A DNA stretch of 64,000 bases, from assembly GCF_019039035.1 (NCBI RefSeq), contig NZ_JAHNZT010000026.1:56645-120644 (forward strand). The letters run 5' to 3'. A model generated the notes under the pieces. That model saw only the letters and a list, made by a program, of their open reading frames with translations, was not told the DNA's origin and searched no databases. Below are positions 8,731 through 18,055 of the stretch, piece by piece (position 1 is the first letter of the stretch; each line of letters opens with the position of its first letter). The stretch comes from Citreicoccus inhibens (GTDB lineage Bacteria > Myxococcota > Myxococcia > Myxococcales > Myxococcaceae). Both the position numbers and the translations under genes were made by a program.

Positions 8731-9963
8731 TCAGCTCGCCGCGCGAAGGGTGCGCTTGCGCGGCAGGAAGGTGGCCACGGGCTCGGGCTTGCCCGCCACG
8801 GGCAGCGGCTCGGCGGCCTCGAAGTCGAAGGCGGCGGCGCAGCGCTCCCGCGTGGCGCCGGAGACGAGCACGGCGGCGCCCACCTTCTTGGTCAGCCCCT
8901 CGATGCGGCTGGCCAGGTTCACCGCGTCCCCGATGACCGTGTACTCGCGGCGCTGCTCGCTGCCCACCGCGCCCACCACCACGCGGCCGGTGTGCACGCC
9001 CACGCCGATGCGCAGCGGCACCTCGCCGCGCGCCTGTCGCTCGGCGTTGAGCACGTCCAACGCCTCCAGCATGGCCAGCGCGCACGCCACCGCCGCCTCG
9101 GGGTGGCCGGGCAAATCCAGCGGCGCGCCGAAGTACGCGAGGATGCCGTCGCCGATGAACTTGTCGAGCGTGCCGCCGTGGCGGAACACCACCTCCACCA
9201 TGCGCGACAGGTACTCGTTGAGCAGGGCCACCACCTCGGGGCTCTCCATCCGGTCCGCCAGCGCGGTGAAGCCTCGGATGTCGGAGAAGAGCAGCGTCAC
9301 CTCGCGGTGCTCACCGGCCTCGGCCTCGGGCCCGCGCTCGGAGATGCGCCGCGCGACCTCGGGGGAGAAGAAGCGCCCCAGTCGCTCGCGTTGCAGCTCC
9401 TCGTTGGCCACGTCCGTCACCAGCCCGAGCACCTGACGGCTGATGAACGACGCCACCGCCGCGGCCAGACACAACACCAGCACCATGCCCGCGAGGAACA
9501 GGTGCGGGGGCAGCCCCGCGCGCAACGCGAGCACGACCTCCAGACAGATGGCCAGGAGCGTGGCCCCGACGACGCCCACGCGCGACAGCGTCACCATGGC
9601 CACCAGCACGACGAGCACCGCGTACACGCCCAGCGTCAACAGCGCGGTGGGGACGGTGTTGGCCGAGCCCTCCAGGGACAGGAACTGGAGGACGAAGACG
9701 GCGGGCATGTCCACCAGCGCCGTGCCCAGCGCGGGTTGACGGCCAAGCTGAGGAAAGCGCCGCGCGCCGGCCCACAGAACGACGGCCACGCCCAGGTAGG
9801 CGAGCAGGACGGGCGTGGACACACGCCAGTGGTCGAGCGTGCCCACGAAGAGCCAGGCCGCCGCGCCCGCGATGCGGATGCGATGGAGCCACTCGCCCAC
9901 GTCCGCGCGCCACGCATCCAGGCGTCGCTGAAGGGTGCCCTCGACCTGCGCGCGGGTCGCCAT
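8731..9963 (-). CDS. Membrane-bound class III adenylate cyclase
   Basis: A 410-residue protein with about six hydrophobic helices in residues 30-175, then a short coiled linker and a class III cyclase domain (about 215-400). The metal-binding aspartates are Asp228 in FSDIRGFT and Asp272 in [11 protein letters not shown]. The adenine-selecting lysine is Lys268, and the transition-state region reads [16 protein letters not shown]. These residues predict an active enzyme making cyclic AMP at the inner face of the membrane. The membrane part probably senses a signal but matches no domain I can name. A CNB-domain kinase at about 44-46 kb is a conceivable but unproven reader of its product. Confidence 0.9.
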   Translation of the reverse strand: MATRAQVEGTLQRRLDAWRADVGEWLHRIRIAGAAAWLFVGTLDHWRVSTPVLLAYLGVAVVLWAGARRFPQLGRQPALGTALVDMPAVFVLQFLSLEGSANTVPTALLTLGVYAVLVVLVAMVTLSRVGVVGATLLAICLEVVLALRAGLPPHLFLAGMVLVLCLAAAVASFISRQVLGLVTDVANEELQRERLGRFFSPEVARRISERGPEAEAGEHREVTLLFSDIRGFTALADRMESPEVVALLNEYLSRMVEVVFRHGGTLDKFIGDGILAYFGAPLDLPGHPEAAVACALAMLEALDVLNAERQARGEVPLRIGVGVHTGRVVVGAVGSEQRREYTVIGDAVNLASRIEGLTKKVGAAVLVSGATRERCAAAFDFEAAEPLPVAGKPEPVATFLPRKRTLRAAS

Positions 9964-10051
9964 GGAAGCGAGACGCTAGCGCAGCGGCCCGCCCTCCTCC
10001 AGGAACGCGCCAGACCCCCGCCGCGCGGTCTGGACTATCTTCCGCGCGCAT

Positions 10052-10576
10052 ATGGCAAGCATTGGTCACGTGGCGGTGGGGTTGGCCCTGGGGAGGCATG
10101 AAGCAGGGGCCGCGAGTTGGCGGAGGCGAGTGACCGTGATGGGGTTCCTCGCCTCGCTCGCCCTCCTGCCGGACGCGGACGTCATCGCCTTCGCGCTGCG
10201 CATCCCCTACGCGGCGACGTGGGGACATCGCGGGGCGTCCCACTCGTTCGCCTTCGCCGCGCTCCTGGCGCTCGCGGTGGCAATCGCCGCGCGGGGGCTC
10301 GGTGAGTCCGCCGCGCGCTGGGGTCTGGTGTCCTTCCTCGCCCTCGCCAGCCATGGCGTGCTGGATTCACTCACGGACGGCGGCCTGGGGCCCGCGCTGC
10401 TGTGGCCGTTCTCCAACGCGCGCATGTTCGCGCCCGTGCGTCCGCTGCCCGTGTCGCCCATCGGCGCGGGGATGCTGTCGCCTCGGGGCCTGTACGTTGC
10501 CACGGTGGAGTTCCTCGTCTTCCTTCCGTGCTGGGCCTACGCGCTGTGGCCTCGCACCCGTCCGTCGCGAGCGTGA
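10052..10576 (+). CDS. DUF457/YdjM-type membrane-bound metal-dependent hydrolase
   Basis: A 174-residue integral membrane protein. It starts MASIGHVAVGLALGRH, and conserved histidines and aspartates appear in LLPDADVIAF, WGHRGASHSFAF and ASHGVLDSLTDGG. This is the YdjM/YbcI-like DUF457 pattern of a membrane-embedded metal site. Family members are called metal-dependent hydrolases, but substrates are unknown. Four or five membrane helices are visible. It is divergent from the cyclase gene (88 bp between starts) and is followed after three bases by thpR, so the two are likely one operon. Confidence 0.85.
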   Translation: MASIGHVAVGLALGRHEAGAASWRRRVTVMGFLASLALLPDADVIAFALRIPYAATWGHRGASHSFAFAALLALAVAIAARGLGESAARWGLVSFLALASHGVLDSLTDGGLGPALLWPFSNARMFAPVRPLPVSPIGAGMLSPRGLYVATVEFLVFLPCWAYALWPRTRPSRA

Positions 10577-10579
10577 ACC

Positions 10580-11128
10580 ATGCGCCTGTTCACCGCCGTC
10601 ACCCTGGGCACGGACCTGGAGGCGCGCGCCACCGACGCCATGCGTGCGCTGCGAGTCCGCGCCCCGCGCGCGCGCTTCGTCCAGCCCGAGGGCCTGCACC
10701 TGACGCTGCTGTTCCTGGGTGAAGTGCCGGAGTCGAGCCTGGACGCCCTGCGCGAGGCGCTGGAGCCCGTGGGAGTGATGCACGCGCCGTTCACGCTGTC
10801 CGTGGGCGGCGGTGGCTTCTTCGGGCCGCCCGCGCACCCGCGCGTGCTCTGGGCGGACGTGCGCGGAGACGTGGCGGCCTTGAAGGCGCTTCAGGCGGAC
10901 GTGGCCCAGGGGCTCGAGCCGCTCGGCTTCAAGTCGGAGCATGCGGAGTACACCGCGCACCTCACGCTGGCGCGCGCCCGCGAGTCCCGGGGGGATCCCG
11001 CGCTGGCCGACTGCGCGAGGTCCCTGGTGGGCAGCGACTGGGGCCACGCCCACGTGGACCGGTTCATCCTGTTCGAGAGCCGCACCGGCCAATACCTGCC
11101 GCGCCTGGAGGTTCCGCTCACCGCCTGA
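10580..11128 (+). CDS. thpR: RNA 2',3'-cyclic phosphodiesterase ThpR (2H family)
   Basis: A 182-residue two-histidine phosphoesterase. The paired catalytic motifs are HLTL at residues 40-43 and HLTL at 127-130, each at the end of a similar half-domain. Length and layout fit bacterial ThpR (formerly called 2'-5' RNA ligase), which opens 2',3'-cyclic phosphates on RNA ends. No signal peptide is present. It starts three bases after the DUF457 gene and has no separate ribosome-binding site, which suggests translational coupling. Confidence 0.93.
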   Translation: MRLFTAVTLGTDLEARATDAMRALRVRAPRARFVQPEGLHLTLLFLGEVPESSLDALREALEPVGVMHAPFTLSVGGGGFFGPPAHPRVLWADVRGDVAALKALQADVAQGLEPLGFKSEHAEYTAHLTLARARESRGDPALADCARSLVGSDWGHAHVDRFILFESRTGQYLPRLEVPLTA

Positions 11129-11194
11129 GCCGGCTGGCATCCCGTCTGCAAGTCACTCCGTCCGGCGCGACGGGACGCGCGAGAGGACGAGCAC

Positions 11195-11812
11195 ATGCGC
11201 GGGGCAGGAGTCTGGGGACTGTGGCTGGTGGCCCACGTCGCGGTCGCGGCGCCACAGCCCTCGCTGGAGTCGAAGCTGGAGACCGGAGACCTCGTCTTCC
11301 AGACCTCGCGGTCGAGTCAGTCCGAGCCCATCCAAAGGGCCACCCACAGCCCGCTGTCCCATGTCGGGTTGGTGGAGGTCACCCCCGCGGGCGTCTTCGT
11401 GGTGGAGGCGGTTCAACCCGTGAAGCGCACGCCGTTCGCGCAGTGGCGAGCCCGCGGGGTGGAAGGACACATCCTTGTGCTGCGGCCTCAGGGACTGGAC
11501 GCGGCCCAACGTCAACGCGCCGTGACAGAAGCGAAGCGTCACCTGGGCAAGCCCTATGACGCGCGCTTCGGCTGGGGCGATGACGCGATGTATTGCTCGG
11601 AGCTGGTGCGCAAGGCGTACGCGCGGGGCGCGGGCGTCGAGTACGGCCAGATGGAGCGGCTGGACTCGCTCGACCTCGCGGATGTGAGAGCCGCCCTGTC
11701 GCGTCGCTATGCGGGACACGCTCCAGCGAATCTGGAGCTGGTGACACCCGCGAGTCTCTCGAAAGATGAGCGGATGACTCAGGTGTTCTCAGATTTCCCA
11801 CGCCTTCCCTGA
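11195..11812 (+). CDS. YiiX-like NlpC/P60-fold cysteine hydrolase, exported
   Basis: A 205-residue protein with a signal peptide at about residues 1-18 (cleavage after VAVA). The catalytic His is His56 in LSHVGLVE, a conserved acidic residue is in FVVEAV, and the catalytic Cys is Cys134 in MYCSELVRKAY. This His-before-Cys order is typical of the permuted papain-like YiiX/YebB group (DUF830). Such enzymes are thought to cleave amide bonds in cell-wall or lipid substrates. It is the last gene before a lipoprotein gene on the same strand, with 62 bp between them. Confidence 0.85.
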   Translation: MRGAGVWGLWLVAHVAVAAPQPSLESKLETGDLVFQTSRSSQSEPIQRATHSPLSHVGLVEVTPAGVFVVEAVQPVKRTPFAQWRARGVEGHILVLRPQGLDAAQRQRAVTEAKRHLGKPYDARFGWGDDAMYCSELVRKAYARGAGVEYGQMERLDSLDLADVRAALSRRYAGHAPANLELVTPASLSKDERMTQVFSDFPRLP

Positions 11813-11874
11813 GTCATCCAACACCGGGGGGCGTGCGCACGCGAACACCACCAGAGCGCGGCTATGATGGCCGC

Positions 11875-13890
11875 ATGCAACGCATTGGGTGGATGGTTCC
11901 CCTGCTCGCGCTCGCCGCGTGCAAGGACGCTGGCTCGACCCGCGCCGTGAGGGCCACGGTCACGTACACAGGCTTCCTGCCCGGCTGCGTCCGCGTGCTC
12001 GCGCGAGACACGGCCACGGGCGAGGAGCGCTCCACCACCGTGGTGGGCAAGGGGACACGCGAGGAGGGCGGCTCGGTGGTGGTGGCCATCTTCCCGCCCG
12101 AGAAGTGGGGCAACGCGCTGGAGGTGGAGGCGCGCGCCTTCGAGGTGTCTTGCGACGCGAAGGCCGTGGTGCAGCGCACGAGCGCCGTCACGCTGACGAA
12201 GGAAAGCGTCCCGGAGAAGGTCACCCTGTCGCTGGCCGCGACCGACGCGGACCATGACGGCTACGTCAGCGAGCTGACGGGCGGCACCGACTGCTCGGAT
12301 GTCGATGATGCCATCCACCCAGGCGCCGCCGAGCGGTGCAACGGCGTGGACGATGACTGCAATCAATTGAAGGACGACAACCTGCGGCTCGGTGAGGAAT
12401 GCACGGGCGTGGGTGGCTGCGGGGGCGTGCGCGCGTGTGGTCCTCAAGGGGACGTCGTCTGCAACAGCCCCGCGCCGCTCCTGGCGTATCCCGACCGCGA
12501 CCACGACACGCACGGCGCGAAGGGCGCGGTCCCGCAGTCGTTCTGTGACGCCATCCCGCCGGACTTCGTGTCGGCGGTGGGCCATGAGAACGACGACTGC
12601 GATGACTCGCTCGCCAACACGTACCCCGGCGCGCCCGAGCTGTGTGACAACGTGGACAACGACTGCAACGGGAAGGTCGATGAGACCTTCGAGCTCGATG
12701 CGACCTGCACGCCCGCGCACGACTGCAATGGCCAGTGGAAGTGCGACCCCAACACGCTGGGGCGCACGTGCGCGCCCCAGAGCCCCCTCTCCACGTGGTA
12801 CCTGGACGACGACGAGGACACCTACGGCGACGACGCCGTCCGGCAGCAGTCCTGCACCCAACCCGCGCACTACGTGGCGCGCGGCGGCGACTGCAATGAC
12901 GGCAACCCGTTCACGAATCCCGCCGCGAGCGAACTGTGCGACGGCGAGGACAATGATTGCAGTGGGCAGAACGAGCCGGCCGCCATCTGCACCGGCCCGA
13001 GCTGGGTCTCCACCATCGTGGGGCCCACCTCGCGCACCTGGTATCAAATCTCTCTCTGGGGCGACCACGGCGTCTGGGTGGCGGGCTTGAGCAGCGGGCG
13101 CGCGGTGAAGTCACCAGGCCAGGCCACGTTCACCGTCCTGTCGGGGTCGTGCAGCTCGGAACTGTATGGCGTCTGGGCGGACGACGCGGGGACGGCGTAC
13201 CTGGGCGGAACGAACGGCACGCTCGTCACGCAGACCCCCTCCAGCACGAACTGCACGCCCCAGCAGCCCACCGGCGTCGGCAGCTACGTGTATGGCCTGG
13301 TCGGTGTCCCCTCGGCGTCGGGGCCCGTGCTCTATGGCGCGGGCGGCGAGTTGGAGACCATCGACAACGGGCACCTCTTCACGTGGCAGCCCCCCGCGAC
13401 CCGGGCGGATGGAGCGAGTATCCCGAATCAGATCATGTATGACATTCACGCGGCCAATCCAGACACCATCACCGCGGTCGGGGGTGACTCGAACACGCCC
13501 GTCATCCGACGGTATGACCGCGCCACCCGCGAATGGCGCGCGCAGAGCGTCGCCACCGGCAACAACAAACCGCTGTACTCCGTCTTCGTCGTCAACGAGC
13601 GGCTGGCCTACGCGGGCGGCACCAGTGGCATGTTCCTCCGGTGGGACGGCGCCACGTGGACGCGCGTCTCCAACACGCCCTTCGGCTCGGAGCGCATCAA
13701 TGGCATCCAGGCCTTTGGCGCGAGCTCCATCTACGCGGTGACCGAGGCAGGGAAGATCTACCGGTACAACGGCAGCAGCTGGAGCCTCCTGCACAACGCC
13801 TCGGGAAAGCTGAAGTACATCCGAGGAACCAGCCCTGGGGACCTCTGGGTGACCGGCGACGGCGGCCGCATCCTCCACTGGCCCAAGTGA
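11875..13890 (+). CDS. MopE-like metal-binding-motif lipoprotein with C-terminal beta-propeller
   Basis: A 671-residue lipoprotein with signal MQRIGWMVPLLALAAC and lipid attachment at Cys16. Residues about 124-370 hold three copies of the MopE-type motif, in which an Asp/Asn-rich stretch precedes E-x-C-(N/D)-G/N-x-D-(D/N)-D-C. Examples are ERCNGVDDDCN, ELCDNVDNDCNG and ELCDGEDNDCSG. In Methylococcus MopE this motif type binds metal, and calcium or copper is possible here. The rest (about 375-671) is a WD/BNR-like propeller with repeats such as WYQISLWGDHGVWVAG. I started at ATG 11875 because it alone yields the lipobox. It is convergent with the methyltransferase gene with only three bases between stops. 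Confidence 0.85.
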   Translation: MQRIGWMVPLLALAACKDAGSTRAVRATVTYTGFLPGCVRVLARDTATGEERSTTVVGKGTREEGGSVVVAIFPPEKWGNALEVEARAFEVSCDAKAVVQRTSAVTLTKESVPEKVTLSLAATDADHDGYVSELTGGTDCSDVDDAIHPGAAERCNGVDDDCNQLKDDNLRLGEECTGVGGCGGVRACGPQGDVVCNSPAPLLAYPDRDHDTHGAKGAVPQSFCDAIPPDFVSAVGHENDDCDDSLANTYPGAPELCDNVDNDCNGKVDETFELDATCTPAHDCNGQWKCDPNTLGRTCAPQSPLSTWYLDDDEDTYGDDAVRQQSCTQPAHYVARGGDCNDGNPFTNPAASELCDGEDNDCSGQNEPAAICTGPSWVSTIVGPTSRTWYQISLWGDHGVWVAGLSSGRAVKSPGQATFTVLSGSCSSELYGVWADDAGTAYLGGTNGTLVTQTPSSTNCTPQQPTGVGSYVYGLVGVPSASGPVLYGAGGELETIDNGHLFTWQPPATRADGASIPNQIMYDIHAANPDTITAVGGDSNTPVIRRYDRATREWRAQSVATGNNKPLYSVFVVNERLAYAGGTSGMFLRWDGATWTRVSNTPFGSERINGIQAFGASSIYAVTEAGKIYRYNGSSWSLLHNASGKLKYIRGTSPGDLWVTGDGGRILHWPK

Positions 13891-13893
13891 GCC

Positions 13894-14661
13894 TCAGCTC
13901 GCGCGCCGCGCCACCACGAAGCGGCGCGTGAAGCGGAACGGCGTCCCTCGCGGATAGGCGGGGTACGCCTCACGCAGTCGGGGGCGCAGCGCCTCCAGGA
14001 ACGCGGGGGACTCCTCGGCCCCCAGCGCCGCGAGCACCGGCCGCAGCGTCGTCCCGAGCAGCCACGCCAGCACCGCGTCCTCTCCTGGCAGCACGTGCAG
14101 GTACGTCGTCTCCCACGCATCCACGGACAGGCCCAAGCCCGCGAGGAGCGTCTCGTACGCCTCCAGCGTCTCCACTGGCCGGCGGCGCACGGGCGCCACC
14201 TTGGACGCGAAGCGCGGCAACGCGCGCACCTCGTCCACGAGCCGATGCGAGGGCGCCTCGAAGTTGGCGGGCACCTGGAACGCCAGCACTCCCTGAGGCG
14301 CCAGCGAGCCCGCGAGCCGCGTCAGCAAGCCCGCGTGGTCTGGAACCCAATGCAGCGCCGCGTTGGACACCAGCACGTCCAGCGGCTGGGGCGGCGCCCA
14401 GGTGGCGAGGTCCGCGACCTCGAAGCACAGGTTCGCGGGCACCTCGCGCGTCCGCGCCTCCGCGACCATGGCCTCGGAGGAGTCCACGCCCGTCACCCGC
14501 GCGCCGGGCCAACGCTCGGCCAGCGCGCGGGTGAGGTCACCCGTGCCACAGCCCAGGTCCGCCACCGTCGCGGGCGTGGCCACGTCCACGCGCGACAGCA
14601 GCTCGAAGAAGGGGCGGCTCCGCTCGCCGCGAAAGTGCGAGTACTGCCTCGGGTCCCACAT
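13894..14661 (-). CDS. tam: SAM-dependent methyltransferase, trans-aconitate 2-methyltransferase-like
   Basis: A 255-residue class I methyltransferase. It starts MWDPRQYSHFRGERSRPFFEL, the characteristic Tam opening, and has the SAM-binding loop VADLGCGTGDLTRAL near residues 33-47 and the acidic ribose ligand in VTGVDSSEAM. The SNAALHWVPDHAGLL segment and a C-terminal R-F-T-R-R-F also match Tam. Such enzymes methylate trans-aconitate, protecting aconitase from a toxic isomer, but many homologues are untested, so the substrate is inferred. A GGGAGG ribosome-binding site precedes ATG 14661. It is 52 bp downstream of the sialidase-like gene on the same strand. Confidence 0.8.
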   Translation of the reverse strand: MWDPRQYSHFRGERSRPFFELLSRVDVATPATVADLGCGTGDLTRALAERWPGARVTGVDSSEAMVAEARTREVPANLCFEVADLATWAPPQPLDVLVSNAALHWVPDHAGLLTRLAGSLAPQGVLAFQVPANFEAPSHRLVDEVRALPRFASKVAPVRRRPVETLEAYETLLAGLGLSVDAWETTYLHVLPGEDAVLAWLLGTTLRPVLAALGAEESPAFLEALRPRLREAYPAYPRGTPFRFTRRFVVARRAS

Positions 14662-14713
14662 GGTGCCCTCCCGGCTCACGCAGGAGCCACCCCGTTGTAA
14701 CGCGCCGCACGCG

Positions 14714-17017
14714 TCAGCGCCGCACGCGCAGCACCTGGAAGCCCTTTCCGCCCGAGCCGAAGCCCTGGACGTTCTGCGCGCGCACCAGCAACTCACCCGA
14801 GGGCAGCACTCCCCACATGTCCAGCAGCGCGGGCTCCGCGTCGCTCACCCGCTCGAAGCTCAGCGCCTCCTGCCAGGCCGTCCCGTCGGAGCTGGTGAAG
14901 ACGTGAACCCGCCCGTCCTCGGGGGCCTGGACATCGCCGCTGTCATCGCGGCTCGTGCTCAGGACCCAGCCACCTCCCGGCAACGGCTCCAACGAGGAGG
15001 CCGGGCCGGGCAGCGTGAGCAGCGCATCCACCCGCCCGGTGGAGAACAGACGCAGCAGCTTGGGGTGCTCCGGCTCGAAGAGCGTGGCCTGCCCGAACAG
15101 GAGCGCGCCGCTGTCCATCACGGCGCCCGCCGCGCCCGTGGCCGTGTAGCCGCTCAGCATCAGCGCCCACGTGCGTCCCCCGTCGGTGGAGCGCATCACC
15201 GCCGAGTGCGCGCGGCTGTTGCCGAAGCTGGCCCACAGCACGTTGCGCGTGGGGTCCGCGAAGAGGGCCACGCCCATGCGCCGGTCCTCGAACGTCGCGC
15301 GCACGGTCCACGTGACACCTTGGTCCATGCTGGCCCACAGCCGCACGGGCACGCTGGTGGACGAGAACGTCTGGTACTCCAGGAAGAAGAGCGTGCCTCC
15401 CAGCACCGCGAAGGAGTGCGGCGACGCGGCGTGGTAGCGCCCCAAGGGCAGCACATCCGTCCACGTGCGCCCTCGGTCCGTGGAGCGCTGGAGCAGGTAC
15501 GTGTCCGCCCGGCTCACCTGCGCCAGCAGCGTCCCATCCGCCAGCGAGGTCATCACCCAGAACGCGGCCCCGCCTCGGCCCTGGCCCCGCGCGGTGAACG
15601 TGCGCCCGCCATCCACGCTGGCGAACAAGTGCGCGCGGCTCTCGGAGAGGGACACCGCGTACACCGTACCCTCGCCGTCCACCACGAGCGGCTCATGCGT
15701 GACATCGGTGTAGACCGATTCCAGATAGGGAATCGACGTGCCCCCGTCCGTCCCGCCATCCGTGGACGAGCCACCGTCAGCGCCCGTGCCGCCGTCCGAG
15801 CTGGTGCCGCCGTCCTCGCCGCCCGTCGAGGTCACCGTGGGCATGGCCACGCGCCGCACGTTGCCCGCGACGTCCGCGTCGGAGGCGTCACCAAAGAAGC
15901 ACGGCACCTCGGAGGAGCCCTCGGGCAGCGTCTCCACCGCGTTGAGATAGCCTTTGTAGCTGGTGCGAGCGTCCAGCACGACGGGCGCGCTGAACACACC
16001 ACCGCGCAGCACCCGCGCGCGCAGCTGGTAGTTCGTATTGGCCACGAGCATGTGCGTGTAGAAGACATACAACGCATCACCCATGCGAGTGACTGCCGGC
16101 TGGATGGCCCAGTTCGGCGTGTCTCCCAGCAGCGTGCGCGGACCGAAGGCGTTCCCATCGAAGTGTCGATAGAAGAGGCGCTCCGTCTCGTCTTTGTAGA
16201 CGAGGTGCAGCCCGCCGTGGCCGTCGTCCACCGCGCTCAGCGCGGCGCCGTGGTAGATGCCCTCGGGGAACGCGTCCTGCTGGGGACTCCACGAGTTCAG
16301 CGGCGCGTCGTCGTCACGCACGCGCAAGCGCGTGGGCTCGAAGCCGTCATGCATGGCGAAGAAGAAGACGAGCTTCGTCCCCACACTGAGCAGCCGCCCG
16401 CCCCCGCGCCGCCGCACGCGCCCCAGGTCCGACTGTCGCTGGAACGTGACGCCATTGTCCGTGGAGACCGAGATGACCGCCGTGGAAGCGCCATCCGGCT
16501 CCAGTCGGAAGGCCTGCACCCAGAGCCGTCCGCGGGAGTCTCGCGCCAGCAGGGCGCGGAAGAACCCCGTCGCGTCGCTCGTCGAATCAAAGACACGCAC
16601 CGCGGGCTCGGGCACCCAGGTGTTGCCCGCGGACTGATAGCGCCACCACTGAAACCAGACATCGTGCTGTGACGAGGGCACCAGCCGGGGCCCCTCGTAG
16701 GAGTAGATCAAGGCCACGTCGCGGCCCACCGCGACCATGTCCGTCCGGTCCGTGTGTGAGCCATCCGGCTGGATGGGCGCGAACCAACGGAAGGTGCGTC
16801 CGCCGTCCTCCGAGCGGAACATCCCCAGGCCCTGGTTGCCAGAGTGGCCCTGCTGGACCGCCATCAACCAGGTGGGAGGTCGTCCCTCGCCTGTGTCGAT
16901 TCGCACCACGTGCCGCTGCGCCGGCAAGGTGAGCGCGTTGCCCTCGCTCACCGGCATCACGGGAGTACTGCCCGCCAAGAGAACCACCGCCAACAGGGCG
17001 CTCGCCAATCCCGTCAT
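14714..17017 (-). CDS. Secreted sialidase-like BNR/Asp-box repeat protein
   Basis: A 767-residue exported protein with a signal peptide at about residues 1-20. It has two halves joined by an Asp-Gly-Gly/Ser/Thr linker at about residues 394-424. Both halves carry Asp-box repeats of the S-x-D-x-G-x-T-(F/W) type: SEDGGRTF, STDNGVTF, SVDGGRTF, STDRGRTW, SMDQGVTW and STDGGRTW. These mark two six- or seven-bladed sialidase-type propellers. The catalytic arginine triad of true sialidases was not identified, so glycan binding or cleavage is uncertain. The ribosome-binding site GGAGGG lies upstream of ATG 17017. Confidence 0.78.
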   Translation of the reverse strand: MTGLASALLAVVLLAGSTPVMPVSEGNALTLPAQRHVVRIDTGEGRPPTWLMAVQQGHSGNQGLGMFRSEDGGRTFRWFAPIQPDGSHTDRTDMVAVGRDVALIYSYEGPRLVPSSQHDVWFQWWRYQSAGNTWVPEPAVRVFDSTSDATGFFRALLARDSRGRLWVQAFRLEPDGASTAVISVSTDNGVTFQRQSDLGRVRRRGGGRLLSVGTKLVFFFAMHDGFEPTRLRVRDDDAPLNSWSPQQDAFPEGIYHGAALSAVDDGHGGLHLVYKDETERLFYRHFDGNAFGPRTLLGDTPNWAIQPAVTRMGDALYVFYTHMLVANTNYQLRARVLRGGVFSAPVVLDARTSYKGYLNAVETLPEGSSEVPCFFGDASDADVAGNVRRVAMPTVTSTGGEDGGTSSDGGTGADGGSSTDGGTDGGTSIPYLESVYTDVTHEPLVVDGEGTVYAVSLSESRAHLFASVDGGRTFTARGQGRGGAAFWVMTSLADGTLLAQVSRADTYLLQRSTDRGRTWTDVLPLGRYHAASPHSFAVLGGTLFFLEYQTFSSTSVPVRLWASMDQGVTWTVRATFEDRRMGVALFADPTRNVLWASFGNSRAHSAVMRSTDGGRTWALMLSGYTATGAAGAVMDSGALLFGQATLFEPEHPKLLRLFSTGRVDALLTLPGPASSLEPLPGGGWVLSTSRDDSGDVQAPEDGRVHVFTSSDGTAWQEALSFERVSDAEPALLDMWGVLPSGELLVRAQNVQGFGSGGKGFQVLRVRR

Positions 17018-17124
17018 CCCACCCTCCCCTGGCCTGCGAGGATGGGTTCAAGACAGGGGGATGCAACCCACGTCGGTCCGGCGACGGACCACCAGCGGAC
17101 AGGTGCGCGGGCGCCCTGTCCGCG

Positions 17125-17155
17125 CGTGCACGCATCCCCCAAGGGAGCGTGCACG
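17125..17155 (-). terminator. Hairpin downstream of the 17.2-17.9 kb lipoprotein gene
   Basis: Two copies of the palindrome CGTGCACG (17125-17132 and 17148-17155) can pair as a nine-base-pair stem with a 13-base loop. The element starts 12 bases past the lipoprotein stop in its direction of transcription. It separates that gene from the sialidase-like gene. No U-tract is visible, so a protein-binding role for the repeated palindrome is an alternative. Confidence 0.5.
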
Positions 17156-17166
17156 GCCAGCGTGGA

Positions 17167-17922
17167 CTACTTGCCGCGACGACGGCGCTGGGTGCCCGCG
17201 TCGGGGACCGCGGCCGGCTGCTCGGCGGGAGCCGGGGTCGCCTCGACGGCGGTGCCCGCGTCCACGCCCGCGTCCGCCGCGACCGAGCCCGCGCGCTGAA
17301 TGGCCGGCGGCGGGTTGACGAGCTTCAGCGAGGTGAGGAAGCCATCCGCGGCCGGCGCGCCGATGCCCGGGTTGAAGACCACGAGCAGCGTGTACAGGCG
17401 GGGGCCCACGAGGAAGTTGCGAGCCTTCACCTCGCCCACCGCGGAGGACACCGTGTAGGACTTGCCCGGGTAGCCATCCAGCTCGATGGCCTGCTCATCC
17501 TTCAGCGTGCCCTTGAGCTGATTGACCAGACCATCGCGGCCCTCGTTGAGGAAGGCCTCGGCCGGACGCGCCGCGATGACCTTCTCCGGGTAGTCCGCGA
17601 TGCTGGCCGAGTAGGTGATGCCATCCAGCGTCGTGGTGAACGAGGCCGTGGCCACGTTGCCCGCGGGGATCTTCACGGTCTGCCGCTGCACCTGCGGCTC
17701 ACCCGGCAGGCTGACGACAAAGCCTTCCGGCGCGGTGAACGGCGTCAGCGCCGGCCCGGCCGGCTGCTGCTCCGCGGCCTGCTCGCCCCCGCCCTCGTTG
17801 GGCACTTCCTCCACCGACGAGGAGGCCTCACGTCCATTGGTCTTCTGCTGGCTGACACACGCACCGGCAATGAGCGCGAGGGTGGTAATCGAAGCGAGAA
17901 GAAGGCGAGACAACGGGCGCAT
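17167..17922 (-). CDS. Putative lipoprotein of unknown function
   Basis: A 251-residue lipoprotein with signal MRPLSRLLLASITTLALIAG and lipid attachment at Cys22. A Gln/Glu/Ala-rich linker (about 23-60) leads to a folded domain. The domain begins APEGFVVSLPGEP and contains LDGITYSASIADYP, DGYPGKSYTV and LVGPRLYTLLVVF. It ends in an Ala/Pro/Asp-rich tail closing with RRRRGK. The F-x-V-x-L-P-G pattern occurs in other bacterial envelope lipoproteins of unknown role, and I cannot name a family. Start ATG 17922 is chosen for the signal; longer versions lose it. Hairpins flank it on both sides, so it is probably a single-gene transcript. Confidence 0.8.
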   Translation of the reverse strand: MRPLSRLLLASITTLALIAGACVSQQKTNGREASSSVEEVPNEGGGEQAAEQQPAGPALTPFTAPEGFVVSLPGEPQVQRQTVKIPAGNVATASFTTTLDGITYSASIADYPEKVIAARPAEAFLNEGRDGLVNQLKGTLKDEQAIELDGYPGKSYTVSSAVGEVKARNFLVGPRLYTLLVVFNPGIGAPAADGFLTSLKLVNPPPAIQRAGSVAADAGVDAGTAVEATPAPAEQPAAVPDAGTQRRRRGK

Positions 17923-18017
17923 AGGCACGCTTCCTGGTCGGAAAGAGTGGGTGGAACAGAGAGTCTTCGCGGACCCTAGACGAACTGCTCTGTGACTGAC
18001 TAGCCGAGATTCGAAAT

Positions 18018-18037
18018 GCAGCCAGTTTCCTGGCTGC
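18018..18037 (-). terminator. Intrinsic-type terminator after the PQQ-propeller lipoprotein gene
   Basis: A perfect eight-base-pair stem (GCAGCCAG with CTGGCTGC) closes a TTTC loop 18 bases past the stop at 18056. Read on the minus strand it is followed by ATTTCG, a short T-rich stretch in otherwise GC-rich DNA. This is the most classical terminator in the window. Confidence 0.7.
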
Positions 18038-18055
18038 GAACGCAATCGCCGAACG

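Noticed and set aside
15745..15835. Tandem repeat of Asp-Gly-Gly codons as a mobile or regulatory repeat
   Set aside because: It encodes a protein linker inside the BNR protein, as also seen at 33019-33102.
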